Origin: Hofstenia miamia
Taxonomy: Eukaryota; Xenacoelomorpha; Acoela
NCBI GenBank assembly: GCA_004352715.1
Contig: SCFE01000028.1
Location: forward strand, 284,475 to 348,474
DNA length: 64,000 nucleotides
Reading direction: 5' to 3'
Each line of letters begins with the position of its first letter. The stretch's first letter is position 1. Positions 47,536 to 57,888 of this stretch are shown in pieces. Position numbers and translations under genes: made by a program. The notes under the pieces were generated by a model that made no database searches, was not told the origin of the DNA, and saw only the letters and a program-made list of their open reading frames with translations.

Positions 47536-48465
47536 GAATAAGATCAAAGAGATGATGATAAGAAATATTGTATTTAGATCAATTAGATTAATTTAAATTC
47601 ATTTGTATTATGAAACCAAGAAACTTTTTTTTCAAAAATAAGAGATTAGTATTGGTCAATAAAAATACTTTTTGGCAAAACAACGGGGCGAAATTGCTTC
47701 CATTATTTTTAGTCGCCATTTTGTCACATGAGAGTTTAAATTTCAAATCAACAGGTACTTTTCTAGATTTGCTATAAATAGAAACTAAAACTGTAAGCAA
47801 TTTGATAAAGAATTTTATTTGGAATTCTTATTTTGTTCTGCTATAACAGTTTGATTATTTAATATGATGTCAAGCTAAACAAGTGGTGTTTAGTATTGGT
47901 CTGGATCCATCATCAAGATCAATTCTAGGGTCTTTGTGCCAGACTATGAAAGTGCACTTAAGTTAGGTGTAGGAGTTTTTCTCTCATTTAGCTGACTAGT
48001 GATCACTTAATACATGTATTAGAATAAATGACTTTGTAAAACAGTTGGATGACTGAAACTTAGGTAATATATTAATATTGTTTCACATCCAAATTAGTGA
48101 CCAATAAATGACCAACAAAGTGGATTAACATGTATTAATTTATAAATATAGGTTAGGAAGCTGCTCAATACTAATGCATTTATTAAAGCCAATATATTTC
48201 AGTAATGGCAAACAAATGAAACACTTTTACAAAATAGAGTCTAAGTTGAATTGTGTCATGTCTTGAGTATGCACTGAGCTAGGATAGGGTACACATAAAC
48301 TGTATTGATGAGCTGTGATGTGGAACTCAACCAAATGGATCATCAAAAGATTGGTGAAACTGGATGTGGAGGTCAGCTTCAGGAAGATGCCCATTATCAA
48401 TCATTGGAGGAATTGCTGCATGGCTTCAACACCTAAATAGTGAACAGCTAAATCTAGTTACATCA
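47536..48465. other. Region upstream of the primer-binding site
   Basis: If 48466-48476 is the primer-binding site, a 5' LTR should end at ACATCA just before it. I could not match this interval to any sequence after 52352, so no LTR pair is claimed. CpG-containing GGGGCGAAATTG at 47685 is one of the few CpG sites of the block. Confidence 0.4.
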
Positions 48466-48476
48466 TGGTAACAGAG
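48466..48476 (+). other. Candidate primer-binding site (initiator-Met tRNA type)
   Basis: TGGTAACAGAG matches the usual TGGTAGCAGAG complement of the tRNA-iMet 3' end with one G-to-A change. It is preceded by CA and lies 114 bases upstream of the gag frame, as expected in Ty3/gypsy elements. Confidence 0.5.
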
Positions 48477-48579
48477 ATAAAAGCTAAAGCAGTATCTAGT
48501 TTAGTAAATCCCTACCTGCACAACTACAACTAAGGTTATACAGTAACAAAGGATAAACCATAATGATGCCTGGTAGAGG

Positions 48580-49011
48580 ATGTTACAGTGGCAGATATTT
48601 GAGATGAGCATGAAAAAGAGAAAAGTAACACAAAAAGCAGTGGCAGCAAGGTTTCCCCTCTATCTAAGTAGAGCAGTGTACCAACACTATTTAGTGCTGG
48701 ACACACCAATGAAAATCAATTACAAAAAATTGGTTGGGGAATATCATCAACACTATAATGACAAAAGCTTCAAAAGGCAGTATTTAATGCTATTAAATGA
48801 AGTTAAAATGAACAAAAGAGATGATCTGAGAAATTACATGTCTCAAGTCAAAAGGTTATTAAAATTAAGTTTGAGAGAACAAACATATTTGAGATATGAT
48901 CTGTTCTCACATATATGCAAAGGATTACCAGAAGCAATATGACAACAGTTTGAGATAAAATGTTATGCTAATGACGCATTAGATCGAATGATTAGGAAGG
49001 GATTGACAATA
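48580..49011 (+). pseudogene. Ty3/gypsy Gag, capsid-like part
   Basis: The open stretch 48580-48942 carries AVAARFPLYLSRAVYQHYL, then YKKLVGEYHQHYNDKSFKRQ, RDDLRNYMSQVKRLLKLS and FSHICKGLPEAI. This is the Retrotrans_gag order: helix with A-x-x-x-L-x-G-x-A-x-x-x-Y, W/L-x-x-L...F, L-x-x-x-(R/K)Q...S-x-x-(D/N)Y, GLP. A TGA follows GLPEAI and the frame then continues to a TAA at 49011-49013. The structural protein would form the retrotransposon particle. Codon use is A-rich and CpG-free. Confidence 0.8.
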
Positions 49012-49118
49012 TAAATAACAATGGAGAATAATGCAAGGATCAATGAAAAATCTATGATAGTAAAAGCTGTATCAACTACCACAGTAACAAATGCTTATAA
49101 AACAATAGGCAAAGAGCT

Positions 49119-49385
49119 ATGAAAAAATTAGGAGAAGAAATCATTATAATAAAATTAAAAGATGGGATGATAAAGAAAATAAAACAAAAAGACCTCAAAT
49201 GTCAAATGTGTGGAAATAGGGGTCACACAAAAAGGTACTGTAAACTTCAAATAAATCTAATAGAAGAAGAAGAAGCATACTTTGAAGAAGAGGATTTATT
49301 AGAAGATGATGAAGAGCAAGAAGAAAGTGAGGAAAGTGAAAACATAGAGATCAACAATTTAAACTTGAGGGAATGCTGTCTCTGA
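49119..49385 (+). pseudogene. Gag nucleocapsid: CCHC zinc knuckle and acidic tail
   Basis: CQMCGNRGHTKRYC is an intact CX2CX4HX4C zinc knuckle, the RNA-binding part of Gag. A lysine-rich stretch comes before it, and after it a tail almost wholly of Glu and Asp. The frame overlaps the protease frame at 49373, which is in a different phase, as for gag-pol frameshifting. Because the upstream gag is itself interrupted, a frameshift-based expression signal cannot be claimed. Confidence 0.85.
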
Positions 49386-49906
49386 GAAAACAGGCATCCA
49401 TTTTAATAATCACAGACCTAATTAAAATCAATACAATAACAGTTGTAATCAATGGAGTTATGGTCAAAGCAACAATAGATACAGAAGCAGTGATATCAAT
49501 TATAAGTGATGAATGTGAATCAAAAATAGGATTTGCAAGACAGAGCCTAAACACAGAAAAAAGTAGACTGATAAATGCATCAGGGGATTACATAGACATA
49601 AAAGGCAAGCTGCAAGATGTACTAATTAGAATAGCTAATACTACATTTCAGCAGACATTTACAGTAATCAATACAGAAAGAAATCCATTACCATATGAAA
49701 TCATATTGAGAAATGGATGTATAATAAATTATACAAATATGACAATAACAGTACAGGAAGAAATAGTGACAACAAATGAAGAAGAAGAAAATAACACAAT
49801 ACAATTTAAACCAATGGAGGACACAAAAATATTACCAAACAATTGGAAAATGTGTCAAATTGAAACAGAAGACAAGATAGACACAGAGATAATGATATAT
49901 GATTAA
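49373..49906 (+). pseudogene. Ty3/gypsy aspartic protease
   Basis: The frame is open for 177 codons. TVVINGVMVKATIDTEAVIS lines up with the retropepsin active-site strand, in which D-(T/S)-G-A is nearly invariant; here Gly is Glu (DTEA), a G-to-A type change that should abolish activity. A following IISDECESKIG and a later LPYEIILRNGCIINY (the family's ILGxDWL strand, with Gly-Asp lost) confirm the fold. It lies between the zinc knuckle and the RT, as in Ty3/gypsy pol. Confidence 0.8.
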
Positions 49907-49929
49907 ATAGGAATAAATACAAAAAACTG

Positions 49930-50253
49930 TTGATTCTGTCTAGTTTATGCACAGTGCAGAAAGGTAAAGGGGTGATAACAATATTAAATACAACCAATCA
50001 CACCATCAACATAAAGAGAGAGATGATGAAAATACAAGGAAAGAAAATAAAATCAGAGAAGTCAATGGTAGATAAAACTATTAACATAATTGAAAATGAA
50101 CAAGACTGCCAAATACCCAAGATAAAAGACAAAGAATATCAATACCTGATGCAAGAAGATAAACAGGAATTGATTAAGGTCCTAAACAAACATAAAAAGA
50201 TATTTAATTTTGGGAAAATAAGTGTGGGTAAGGCAGTGGAAAAAAACACATAA
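49930..50253 (+). pseudogene. Pol linker between protease and RT
   Basis: This 107-codon stretch carries NTTNHTINIKREMMKI, matching the N-(x)-T-(x)-x-x-x-I-x-x-G-x-x-(I/L)-x segment before RT in gypsy-type Pol. LMQEDKQELIKVLNKHKKIF follows (L-x-x-x-(D/E)-(K/R)-x-x-L-x-x-(L/I)-L-x-x-(Y/H)-x-x-x-F). No enzyme site of its own. Confidence 0.6.
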
Positions 50254-50269
50254 AATCATTACAAACAAC

Positions 50270-50665
50270 AGACAAACCCATAAGATTACCATGTAGACAA
50301 GTGCCAGAAAATCTTCAAGAAAACTACAATACAATACTCAATGAACTGATAGATAACAAAATCATCAGACCAAGCAAAAGCCCATATGCTTTGCCAACAG
50401 CATTTGAAAAATAAGGCAACAAGTACAGATTATGTATAGATTTCCACAAACTTAACAATATAATGAAAAAGGCCACATACCCACTACTGAGAATAGATGA
50501 TATAATTTATGAAGCCAGCAAGAACAAATATTACACATGCATCAATTTATATAAAGCCTACTGGCAAGTACCAATAGAACCCAAAGATATTAAAAAAAAC
50601 AGCATTCATAACACCTTACAGACTGTTTGAGTGGATGTATATGGCTTTCAGCATGTATTAGAAAA
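50270..50665 (+). pseudogene. Ty3/gypsy reverse transcriptase, N-terminal half only
   Basis: Pieces IRLPCRQVPENLQENY, IDNKIIRPSKSPYALPT (G-x-I-xPSxSP), KYRLCIDFHKLNNIMKK (YRxCxDFRKLN with R-to-H), TYPLLRIDDII, YYTCINLYKAYWQVPIEP (F-x-x-(L/I)DLxxGYxQ with the catalytic Asp replaced by Asn) and TPYRLFEWMYMAFSMY (F-x-x-MPFGL) follow one another, with a stop and a frameshift. Sequence homology stops at about 50665: YxDD, thumb and RNase H are absent. The R-to-H and D-to-N changes fit G-to-A decay. Confidence 0.85.
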
Positions 50666-50739
50666 TTTTAAAGGGAACATTTAATTAAACAATGTAAGAA
50701 TACCAGAGAAACACAGAAAAAACTGAGGGAGAGAAAAAA

Positions 50740-52040
50740 ATTCAAATTTCTGCAACACAATGAGAACCATAATGCCAATCATAATAAGGAGGAGATAACA
50801 GAAAAAGAAATCATCAAAAAACAACAAATGGATATCATACTAATGGATATTAGAGAAAAGATAAGGAATGAGAAAAAATTGTTAGGGAAAGATGCAAACA
50901 GTTACTTCCAAAGGTATAAATGGAAAATCAGCAAAAACAGACTTCTATGTAGACTATGTAGAAGGTAAAATGTCATGCATAGCAATTCCCAAGTATTACA
51001 AGAGAGAGTTATTAAGGAAGATCCATGAAAATGGACACATTGGAATAATACAATGGAAAAAGACATTCAACACAAGGTTTATAACAACAGCAATAAGAAG
51101 AACAGTAGAAGACATAATTAATAAATGTATGACCTGCCTGATAAATAACAAATGTCACTTCCCAAGGCAGACAGTGCCACTTTAAACAATTATAGCAACA
51201 GTACCAAATTAAATTGTACATGTGGATCTAGAAAAATTATCACAAGATAATGAAGGATATCAATATATTTTAGTCATCATAGACAACTTTACTAAATATG
51301 CACAAATGATTCCATTAGATTCCACAACAGCTAAAATAGTGGCAGACAAAATCATGAAAGAATGGATACTAAAATTCAGACCAATGTAAACCATAATATC
51401 AGATAGGGGAGTACAATTCAAGAGTAAGCTATTCAAAGAGATGGCAAAACTAATGGAAATTATGACAGACAAAACAACCACATACCACCCACATGCAAAT
51501 GAGGTGGTTGAAAGATTAAATAGGACAATGATTAAATTCATAAGAGATTTAACATCAAGAATCAGAGGAAGAGATTGGAGAGAGGTCATCAAAATGGTAG
51601 AATATTTCTACAATACATCAGTGCACTCAACCACTGGAATGACAGCATACAAAGCAATATATGGGAGGGAGGCTGCAATGCCCATATTAATGCAATATAA
51701 CACATACTCTGACAAATGTGATAACAAATATATAAGGAAAATAAAAAACCAACTAACAGGAATTCATGAAGCAATGTGCCATAACACTAAAAGATCTGCA
51801 ATCAGACAAGAGAGAAATTTCAACAAGAAGATTTATGGAAAACTGCACAAGAAGGGAGATAAGGTTTACACATACACACTACTGAGAACACAAGATGTAA
51901 ACCAGGTGAGAAAATTAATAATGCAGTGGTCAGGGCCATTTATCATAACACAAACATTACCTAATCATAACTATAAACTTAATGACAGAAGAACATTACA
52001 TTCCCAAAACCTTAAACAGGCAATGATAGACATAGAGTAA
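50740..52040 (+). pseudogene. Ty3/gypsy integrase with N-terminal linker
   Basis: From about 50740 the pre-integrase linker is readable (DANSYFQRYKWKISKNRLLC). 50892-51185 holds the HHCC zinc site (KIHENGHIGI ... KCMTCLIN). The core follows with its three catalytic residues: VHVDLEKL (Asp), TIISDRGVQFKSKLF (Asp, after a TAA at about 51388) and TTYHPHANEVVERLNRTM (Glu). The 51441-52040 part is open for 199 codons to KQAMIDIE and includes the conserved YNTSVHSTTGMTAYKAIYGR. At least two stops make it inactive. Its role is insertion of the cDNA. Confidence 0.88.
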
Positions 52041-52043
52041 GTA

Positions 52044-52352
52044 ATGCTAAACAAAAATGCAGAATTTAAAATCATAAAAAATGATGATGGTACCTATAAT
52101 GGGATGTGTGATCTTGATAGTGTAGCAGAAGAAAAATTCCAAGAAGAATATATACCTCAAAATGAAGAAACTGAGGTTGAAAGAAGAATCATGCCCCAGA
52201 AGGCAGTAAAAAATAAAAATAGATACTACCACAAAATATTGTATGTAAATTTATTAACTACATTTAGGATTGACAATGAAGAGATCCAACAGAAGCCACA
52301 GTTGTTCACCACTAAAGAGCACAAGAGTGTGAAGGACGACCCCTCAATCTGA
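52044..52352 (+). pseudogene. Post-integrase ORF
   Basis: 102 codons, charged (many Glu and Lys), with FKIIKNDDGTYNGMCDLD and VERRIMPQKAVKNKNRYYHK. It sits where gypsy-type elements end Pol or carry a third ORF. I see no signal peptide or membrane segment that would suggest an envelope protein. A 36-bp sequence with CAATTAAAGG(A/G)CATGA repeats directly just after it (about 52343 and 52420). Confidence 0.4.
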
Positions 52353-54974
52353 TTGTCAATTAAAGGACATGAGGAGGGACAAACAATCAAGCAGTAGCAC
52401 TAAAACTACTAGGTCTCTGCAATCCAATTGCCAATTAAAGGGCATGATGATGGAGCATTCACCACCTAGTGTAGAATCACTGAGGAGCTCTTGCTACTCT
52501 AGCAGTACTGGGTAACTAAAGAGTTTAGATCAAAGGATGCAAAGTCTACCATAGCAGAGAGTAACCTGCATTCCAATAGAAAGCATATGTTGGTGGTTCA
52601 CTGATTTTGCCTAACAAATAAAGAAATTCCATTCCAAAAAAGAACTCCAGCAGTGACCAACTCACACAGCATCACACCAGAGCCAAACCTTTGAAGCCAT
52701 CCTTACTTGCCAAGTTGCTAATTGTGTGTTTCTAGCAGTAATTTCTAACTTAATAAAAAAGTTTTCTCAGAGTTCTCTTATCTCAGCTCATGTAAATAAA
52801 CAATAAATAACAGGCACATAATTGCTGTGCAATCACATTTGCCAACTGCATAGTATATTTGCAAGGTGTTAATTTAAGTGCATGTACAAACAGATCAAAT
52901 AAAAGATGTTATTCACTACATGTAACTGTAATCTAAAGCAGCCATGATTTGGGCTGTTTCCTCCTGAATTATTGCCAGATCTTACACAATAGTGATCATT
53001 AATGAAATCTCCATTCAACAAAATCTAAAGGGGGTTAATAAATAAATAATTGCAAAGATCAAATGCAGTAGAAGGAAGCCAAATTATTGTGCAGCTGAAT
53101 TTATTGTGCACTTTGCTACATTGCTTCAGATATTTATTACAAAAATCTGTAACTTATTACCTGACTTGTTTACAATTTCAAAGCACAGTTTCCCTTGTAA
53201 AGTTAAATGAGAAATAACATGTAATTTAAATCAAGGGGACAAAAACTAACACTATCGAATTAACTACACTCAAAATTCCAAAATTGATTAAAAGAAATTG
53301 ATACAAATAAGGTAGCAGCAAATCAAAAGAATCAAAATGTCAAAAGACATAACACTATTTCAGAGTGCCAAAATAATAAAAATAAGGCCCTGAGTGACTC
53401 TACAATATTGAACGATATTTTTGACTTGTTGATTTCATAGATTTATAATTTTCATAATCTATTATAATATCCTGCTACACTACATGAGATTTTGACAGTT
53501 CTAACATGATATAAGTAATTATTCATTGAAAAGTGAAAAAATATATTAATCTTGAATTTGCATATTATTTTTATTTTGTATATTTAATATCATAAATAAT
53601 TGAACAATGAATTAATGTAATCCTTACCTTTAATGTTGAAATACAACTTAGGCCAAGTATGAATCAATGAAAAATCACATAGGGTTTTTCAAAGATACAA
53701 ACTAGGAATATATAAAATATATCCAGCAAAACAAATAAGTGACCACTTACACAAACATCTGCAAAGGAGCTCATCTTGACAGAAATTGACACAGCTAGCA
53801 TACCTAAAGTAAATAGTTAAACTGTTGGGAGAGTGAGTTCAAAATATAAAACACAAAAAGTAAATTAAATTCAGAAATTTAAACCTTAGTAAATGCCATT
53901 TTTAGACAAAAAGTTCTCATATTTTTTGCAAATAGAGAAGACCCGGTCATTTAATGAGAAATTTCCAATAAAATTAAACTAAAGAAAATTTCATGATGGA
54001 ACTAACATTTGTTCCAATTTGTTTTCTTTTATTCTTTCATAATGAAAATATTCTTGCTGCAGCAATGTTCAATATGTGCAAACATTGCTTCATCACTAGA
54101 TTCTTAAATTCAATATACTTAGCAAGTTCATTTTACTGAAACAATATTGCTTGGAATATTCAAACAAAGAGGCTTCTCAATGATCTGATGATAAGGACTG
54201 TGATAAAAAATTGATTCTATTGAAATGCAAAGCAAACTTTTTTGATAAAATTCAAGATTGTGCATGAATAGTGAAACAAAACTAATACATTACTCCATGC
54301 CACTCAATTCTAATTATATAATAATGTTCATAAAGTTATTCAGTATGCTCATATAAAATTTCAATTTTTTATAACATAGAATTGCATAAAATTTCTCTTA
54401 GTGAAGGGAAGTGCTTGAAATAATAATAAATTAACCCAATCAGCCCAAGCTACTAAATATAGTAGGTGACATTTAAAAGTAATTGCTAACAAGGTAGAAC
54501 ATGTTTCAATTCAAAAATCTGTCACTTGGTTATAATGACTCAGTCTGCTGTGCACACTTGTGAAGGAAAGATGTCACACTAATTCAAGTAAGTTTGTTTA
54601 TCTTTAATACCAATCTATATACTGAATATTTTTATGATTTACTGTTTGCTAATGATATTATTGATATATTTATCAAATATTTATTTTCAGAAACTATTTT
54701 CATTGTAATATAAATTAACTTGATTATTTACTATATATAGTAGGATGGCTAGGTATAGGGTACAAAGTGCAACTTCTCAAAATTACTTGAAATATTGTTT
54801 AAAAAATAATTTCATTGTGATATTACTCGAATATAGTATACAATCATTTCCTTACTTAACCCATGCATAAAGTGTCCTAATATAACAAGTAATAGGAATT
54901 ATATCAACGCAACGATTTGCTTAAATTTCATTGTTTATTGCAGTTCTGTCACTATCACTTGGTTTCAGCAGATC
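52353..54974. other. 3' flank of the retrotransposon, CpG-poor
   Basis: GACATGAGGAGGGACAA at about 52367 may be a polypurine tract, but no LTR pair was found. The rest has no gene that I can support. CpG stays rare up to 54827 and returns at 54906. Confidence 0.45.
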
Positions 54975-55165
54975 CATTTAAATGTGTTCATAGTTTTTTT
55001 CTTTCTTAAAAATCTCAAATTTTCCAAATTTATTTCAAATCCTTCCAAGAATATTATTTAATGGACATATTTACCTTAGAAAAATTACTGCAGGTGTCCA
55101 TTCTGAGAGAAATTTGGAAGATTTGAGATTTTATAGAATGAAAAAAAGTACCAATCATTTAAATG
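54975..55165. mobile_element. Fold-back MITE, copy 2, flanked by CATTTAAATG
   Basis: Same orientation as copy 1 at 43974. It shares CTCAAATTTTCCAAATTTAT, TCAAATCCTTCCAA, TTAATGGAC, TTCTGAGAGAA and GATTTGAGATTTTATAGAAT. The palindrome CATTTAAATG is present at both ends (54975-54984 and 55156-55165) instead of CCAATTTAATTGG. Confidence 0.8.
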
Positions 55166-55280
55166 AGATATTTTGGTGACAGCTTCTTTGGCTATATAAT
55201 GATACATAACATTATGCATGTGTACAATAGCCAATATTTCAAGTTCGTGCAAATGCAAATGCAACAAACAATATTATATA

Positions 55281-55440
55281 GGGGCTGTGACTGCAGCTCG
55301 ATATTCAAATACAAGCGAAATTTGAAAAAAAATAACATTTGGACTATCGTAAGCTAGTTTTAATTGGCAAGTGATTACCGTATTCATGTTTCCTTAATAC
55401 ATTTATTTGATCGCGAATATCGACCTGCAGTCACAACCCT
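55281..55440. mobile_element. 160-bp MITE with 9-bp target duplication
   Basis: TATTATATA lies directly at 55272-55280 and 55441-55449. The ends read GGGGCTGTGACTGCAGCTCG and, reversed, AGGGTTGTGACTGCAGGTCG, and are followed by ATATTC on both sides (about 26-bp TIR). A 9-bp duplication with G-rich TIR fits a Mutator-like element; the AT-rich site leaves 8 bp possible. No coding capacity. Confidence 0.8.
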
Positions 55441-55449
55441 TATTATATA

Positions 55450-55520
55450 CGGCGAACTTGTAGAATAGCGATAGGAAATATAATAAAATTCTCAAAAAGT
55501 TTAAAATATAATCGATATAC
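55450..55520. repeat. Inverted repeat, left arm (partner 56843-56962)
   Basis: The reverse complement TATCGATTATATTTTAAACT, CTTTTTGAG, ATTTCCTATCG, CGCTATTCT, CAAGTTCGCC reads through 56843-56962 in the same order. The partner carries about 40 extra bases between CTATCG and CGCTATTC. Confidence 0.7.
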
Positions 55521-55796
55521 ACCGATAACTTGTCATAATTCAGCATATTTGTATCACGCGGTATATATTTAAGGAATATAGCATATAAAACAACAAAGTC
55601 ATGTAAAAATAATTATCTTTAACTAAAAAATAACAAAGTATAATTAAGCAAATCTTTTGATTTAAATCAAGTCTTTAAGTGAAATATCTTCATTAATTGG
55701 AATAACAATTGTCCTTTTTGCTCTTTTACAAGCAAAATACATATAAATTCAATTGATCACAATTTTTGAAGAAAAATTTTGTATAATAATACAGTT

Positions 55797-55880
55797 CAGG
55801 GTTTTCAAATCGAGTTCGAGTTTTCACGTATCGAGTTCGAGTATTTTCTTAAAGAAAATTCCGAGTTCGATCGAGTTTTC
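55797..55880 (+). repeat. hAT-like end with TCGAGTTCGAGT repeats
   Basis: CAGGGTTTTCAAATCGAGTT opens a stretch with several ATCGAGTTCGAGT words, echoed at about 56003 just before a single N. CAGGG is a usual hAT terminus. The other end is lost at the sequence join. Confidence 0.4.
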
Positions 55881-56026
55881 TTCTAATTCCGAGTTTCGTT
55901 GGTAAAATCATTTATTGTACAGTCATTCTAAGCTAAAAAATAGTTATTTGCGATTGGTAAAGAAATTGAAATTTAAAATAATTTAATTTTTACGGTATTT
56001 TCGATCGTGTTCGAGTTTTGATGATN

Positions 56027-56292
56027 TAGGCCAGAAGAACAGCATGGCAAAAAGATGTCCCCAGGACGAGCACGAGACTCAGTGTGGTTAGACTTTTCAA
56101 ACACAGGAGACAAAGCACATTTCGAAGCAGATGAAAAAATAGCGTCCCTGAGTCGATCATGGCGCGCAATTCTTTCACCATCAACCGCGCAGGACATGGC
56201 ATGAATACCGAATAAATCCAAAGGCTTAAAGCATTTTGGACATTTTTTGTCATCATTAATTAAGGGGATACCAAGCCGATAACAAAGCAAAA
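56027..56292 (-). pseudogene. Non-LTR retrotransposon C-terminal fragment
   Basis: The interval is enclosed by single N at 56026 and 56293, so it is a separately placed piece. The minus strand reads CPKCFKPLDLFGIHAMSC (CX2C...HX4C zinc site), VDGERIARHDRLRDAIFSSA and RPGDIFLPCCSSG. This order (zinc site, RHxxLRDxI, RPxD(I/V)FxP) is found at the C-terminus of non-LTR elements with a restriction-like endonuclease. The frame has no internal stop. Confidence 0.7.
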
Positions 56293-56293
56293 N

Positions 56294-56841
56294 AAGTTGC
56301 AATATTGGTCGTGAATTCCAGCAGATCCATAACATTGGGCTCATTGAGCTGCTTGCAATCGCGTTAGTAATGTTGCCAGCCGTTTACAACACACAAGTGT
56401 GTGTAAAAAATAAAAAACAAGAAAAAGATTTTTAAATTAGTTGACACTGATTTTAGACATGAAACCATTTAGGACAAAATATATTAATTTTATGCGTCCT
56501 AAGCAGGAAAAATACGTGGTGCATAAATAAAACATCCTATAATACATAAAAATATGCCATTGAAAATTTGTATCATATATGATACTGTGGGACTGAAAGG
56601 GTTAAGGAATAGAGTTCAGTCCATGCATAAAATATAAGGCTTTAATCGGAACAAGGCGACCAGACTCTCTCAAATTGTTCACAATATTGAATGAATTTTC
56701 TCGAAGATATTGTCGGCATGCATTTTTCAAGTGCAATACAGAATCGCAGCAAGCGAAGGTACTCTTCTTCATTGGCGATCTCCATTTCGCAAGTACCCAA
56801 CTTCTCCCTCATTGTGGAAGGTCGCACAATAGCATGATTAC
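56294..56841 (+). repeat. 548-bp exact copy of 58463-59010
   Basis: Both intervals are 548 bases and I find no difference. This copy begins and ends at single N (56293, 56842). It contains the right end of the piggyBac-like element and the flanking host-like frame, so it duplicates a unique junction. Confidence 0.9.
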
Positions 56842-56842
56842 N

Positions 56843-56962
56843 TATCGATTATATTTTAAACTTTTTGAGTATTGTATTGAATTTCCTATCGTTTTTCACC
56901 CTAAATTAGTGTTTACTTTGTCCGCGTGTCGCTATTCTGCAAGTTCGCCCTGCTTTTATTAT
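56843..56962. repeat. Inverted repeat, right arm (partner 55450-55520)
   Basis: Starts TATCGATTATATTTTAAACT directly after a single N and ends near CAAGTTCGCCCTGC. See the left arm. Confidence 0.7.
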
Positions 56963-57888
56963 ATTAAGTAACATATTTTGTATAGGTAGCCACTGCGCAA
57001 TTTAACATCGAAGAACCGTTGGATTAGGTTCTGCGGTACAATTTTTTAAGCTTCTTTGTTTAAACTTTTTAAAGAATATACTATTTTTACATTATTTCAA
57101 AATAAGTACTCTCTACTCCCTACTTTAAGCAATAGTACAATATTGAAAATATACTTAAATATGCACATTATCCGTCTTAATTTTTTTCAATGGTCATACA
57201 CTACGTTTTCCTGTTAAAGTGCTTATTCTAATAATTGCTTAAAGTATTCATTACCATTTATTATATTACAATGTTTCCATAATGCAATTGTTCATTACAA
57301 TTTCATTTTTATTTTAAAGACAATAGATTTAAAATCAATTTTTTTACAACATTAACACTATAATTAACACTATCGGAAATTAATAAAAGCTAGTTTGCAA
57401 TTTTTTAAATTTGTCTGTAATTTTAGTATTTTTCCAAATACATAGTTTACTTGATTCCTATTTTTTAATAGTTAACTAACTTCACTATTATTGTGGCCAC
57501 TGCAAAATATTTTGAAAAATAATTTGTTGCTAAATTCTTATAATGATCGTTCCCATTTTTAAGGCAATTTCTTGAAAAAGGACGTATTGTTTGTAATTAT
57601 TTTACAGTTGTTTTCTTCAATCAAATTGTAAAATTACAGCGTATATTTTTAACAAAATTTATTTTTTGTGATCTTAAAATATTATTAGAAAAACCCCAGA
57701 ATCATTTGTTTAATGAATAAGAAACAACACATTCATCAACAAATCATATACATATCTACATTTTATAAAATCAATGTAAAAGCACACTGAAATTCAAATT
57801 ATAATTACAGTAAAATCAATTGAAACAGTGTAGTTCAATAATAAATATAAAGGTTTTGATTTTGATGGATGGCTCTGAAAAACATTAA
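56963..57888. other. AT-rich DNA, no gene seen
   Basis: No supported feature. It ends in TTAA, the left target site of the piggyBac-like element. Confidence 0.5.

Larger units (their letters stand above)
44068..54827. other. CpG-depleted block (about 10.7 kb)
   Basis: By eye I find no CpG at all from 44068 to about 46620 and only about ten in the whole block (near 46622, 47685, 47692, 47713, 48992, 49005, 52336, 53256, 53412 and 54827). Flanking DNA has one every 30-100 bp. TG/CA words and + strand A-richness go up accordingly, as expected from deamination of methylated CpG. The block contains a degenerate telomere-like array, a coiled-coil pseudogene and a Ty3/gypsy element. Confidence 0.8.

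Noticed and set aside
47536-54974. LTR pair around the Ty3/gypsy element
   Set aside because: I compared the region before 48466 with the region after 52352 and found no direct repeat longer than chance; a dot plot would settle it.
43974-55165. Composite transposon formed by the two MITE copies and the block between them
   Set aside because: The outermost flanks (CCAATTTAATTGG and CATTTAAATG) differ, so there is no common target duplication for the whole.
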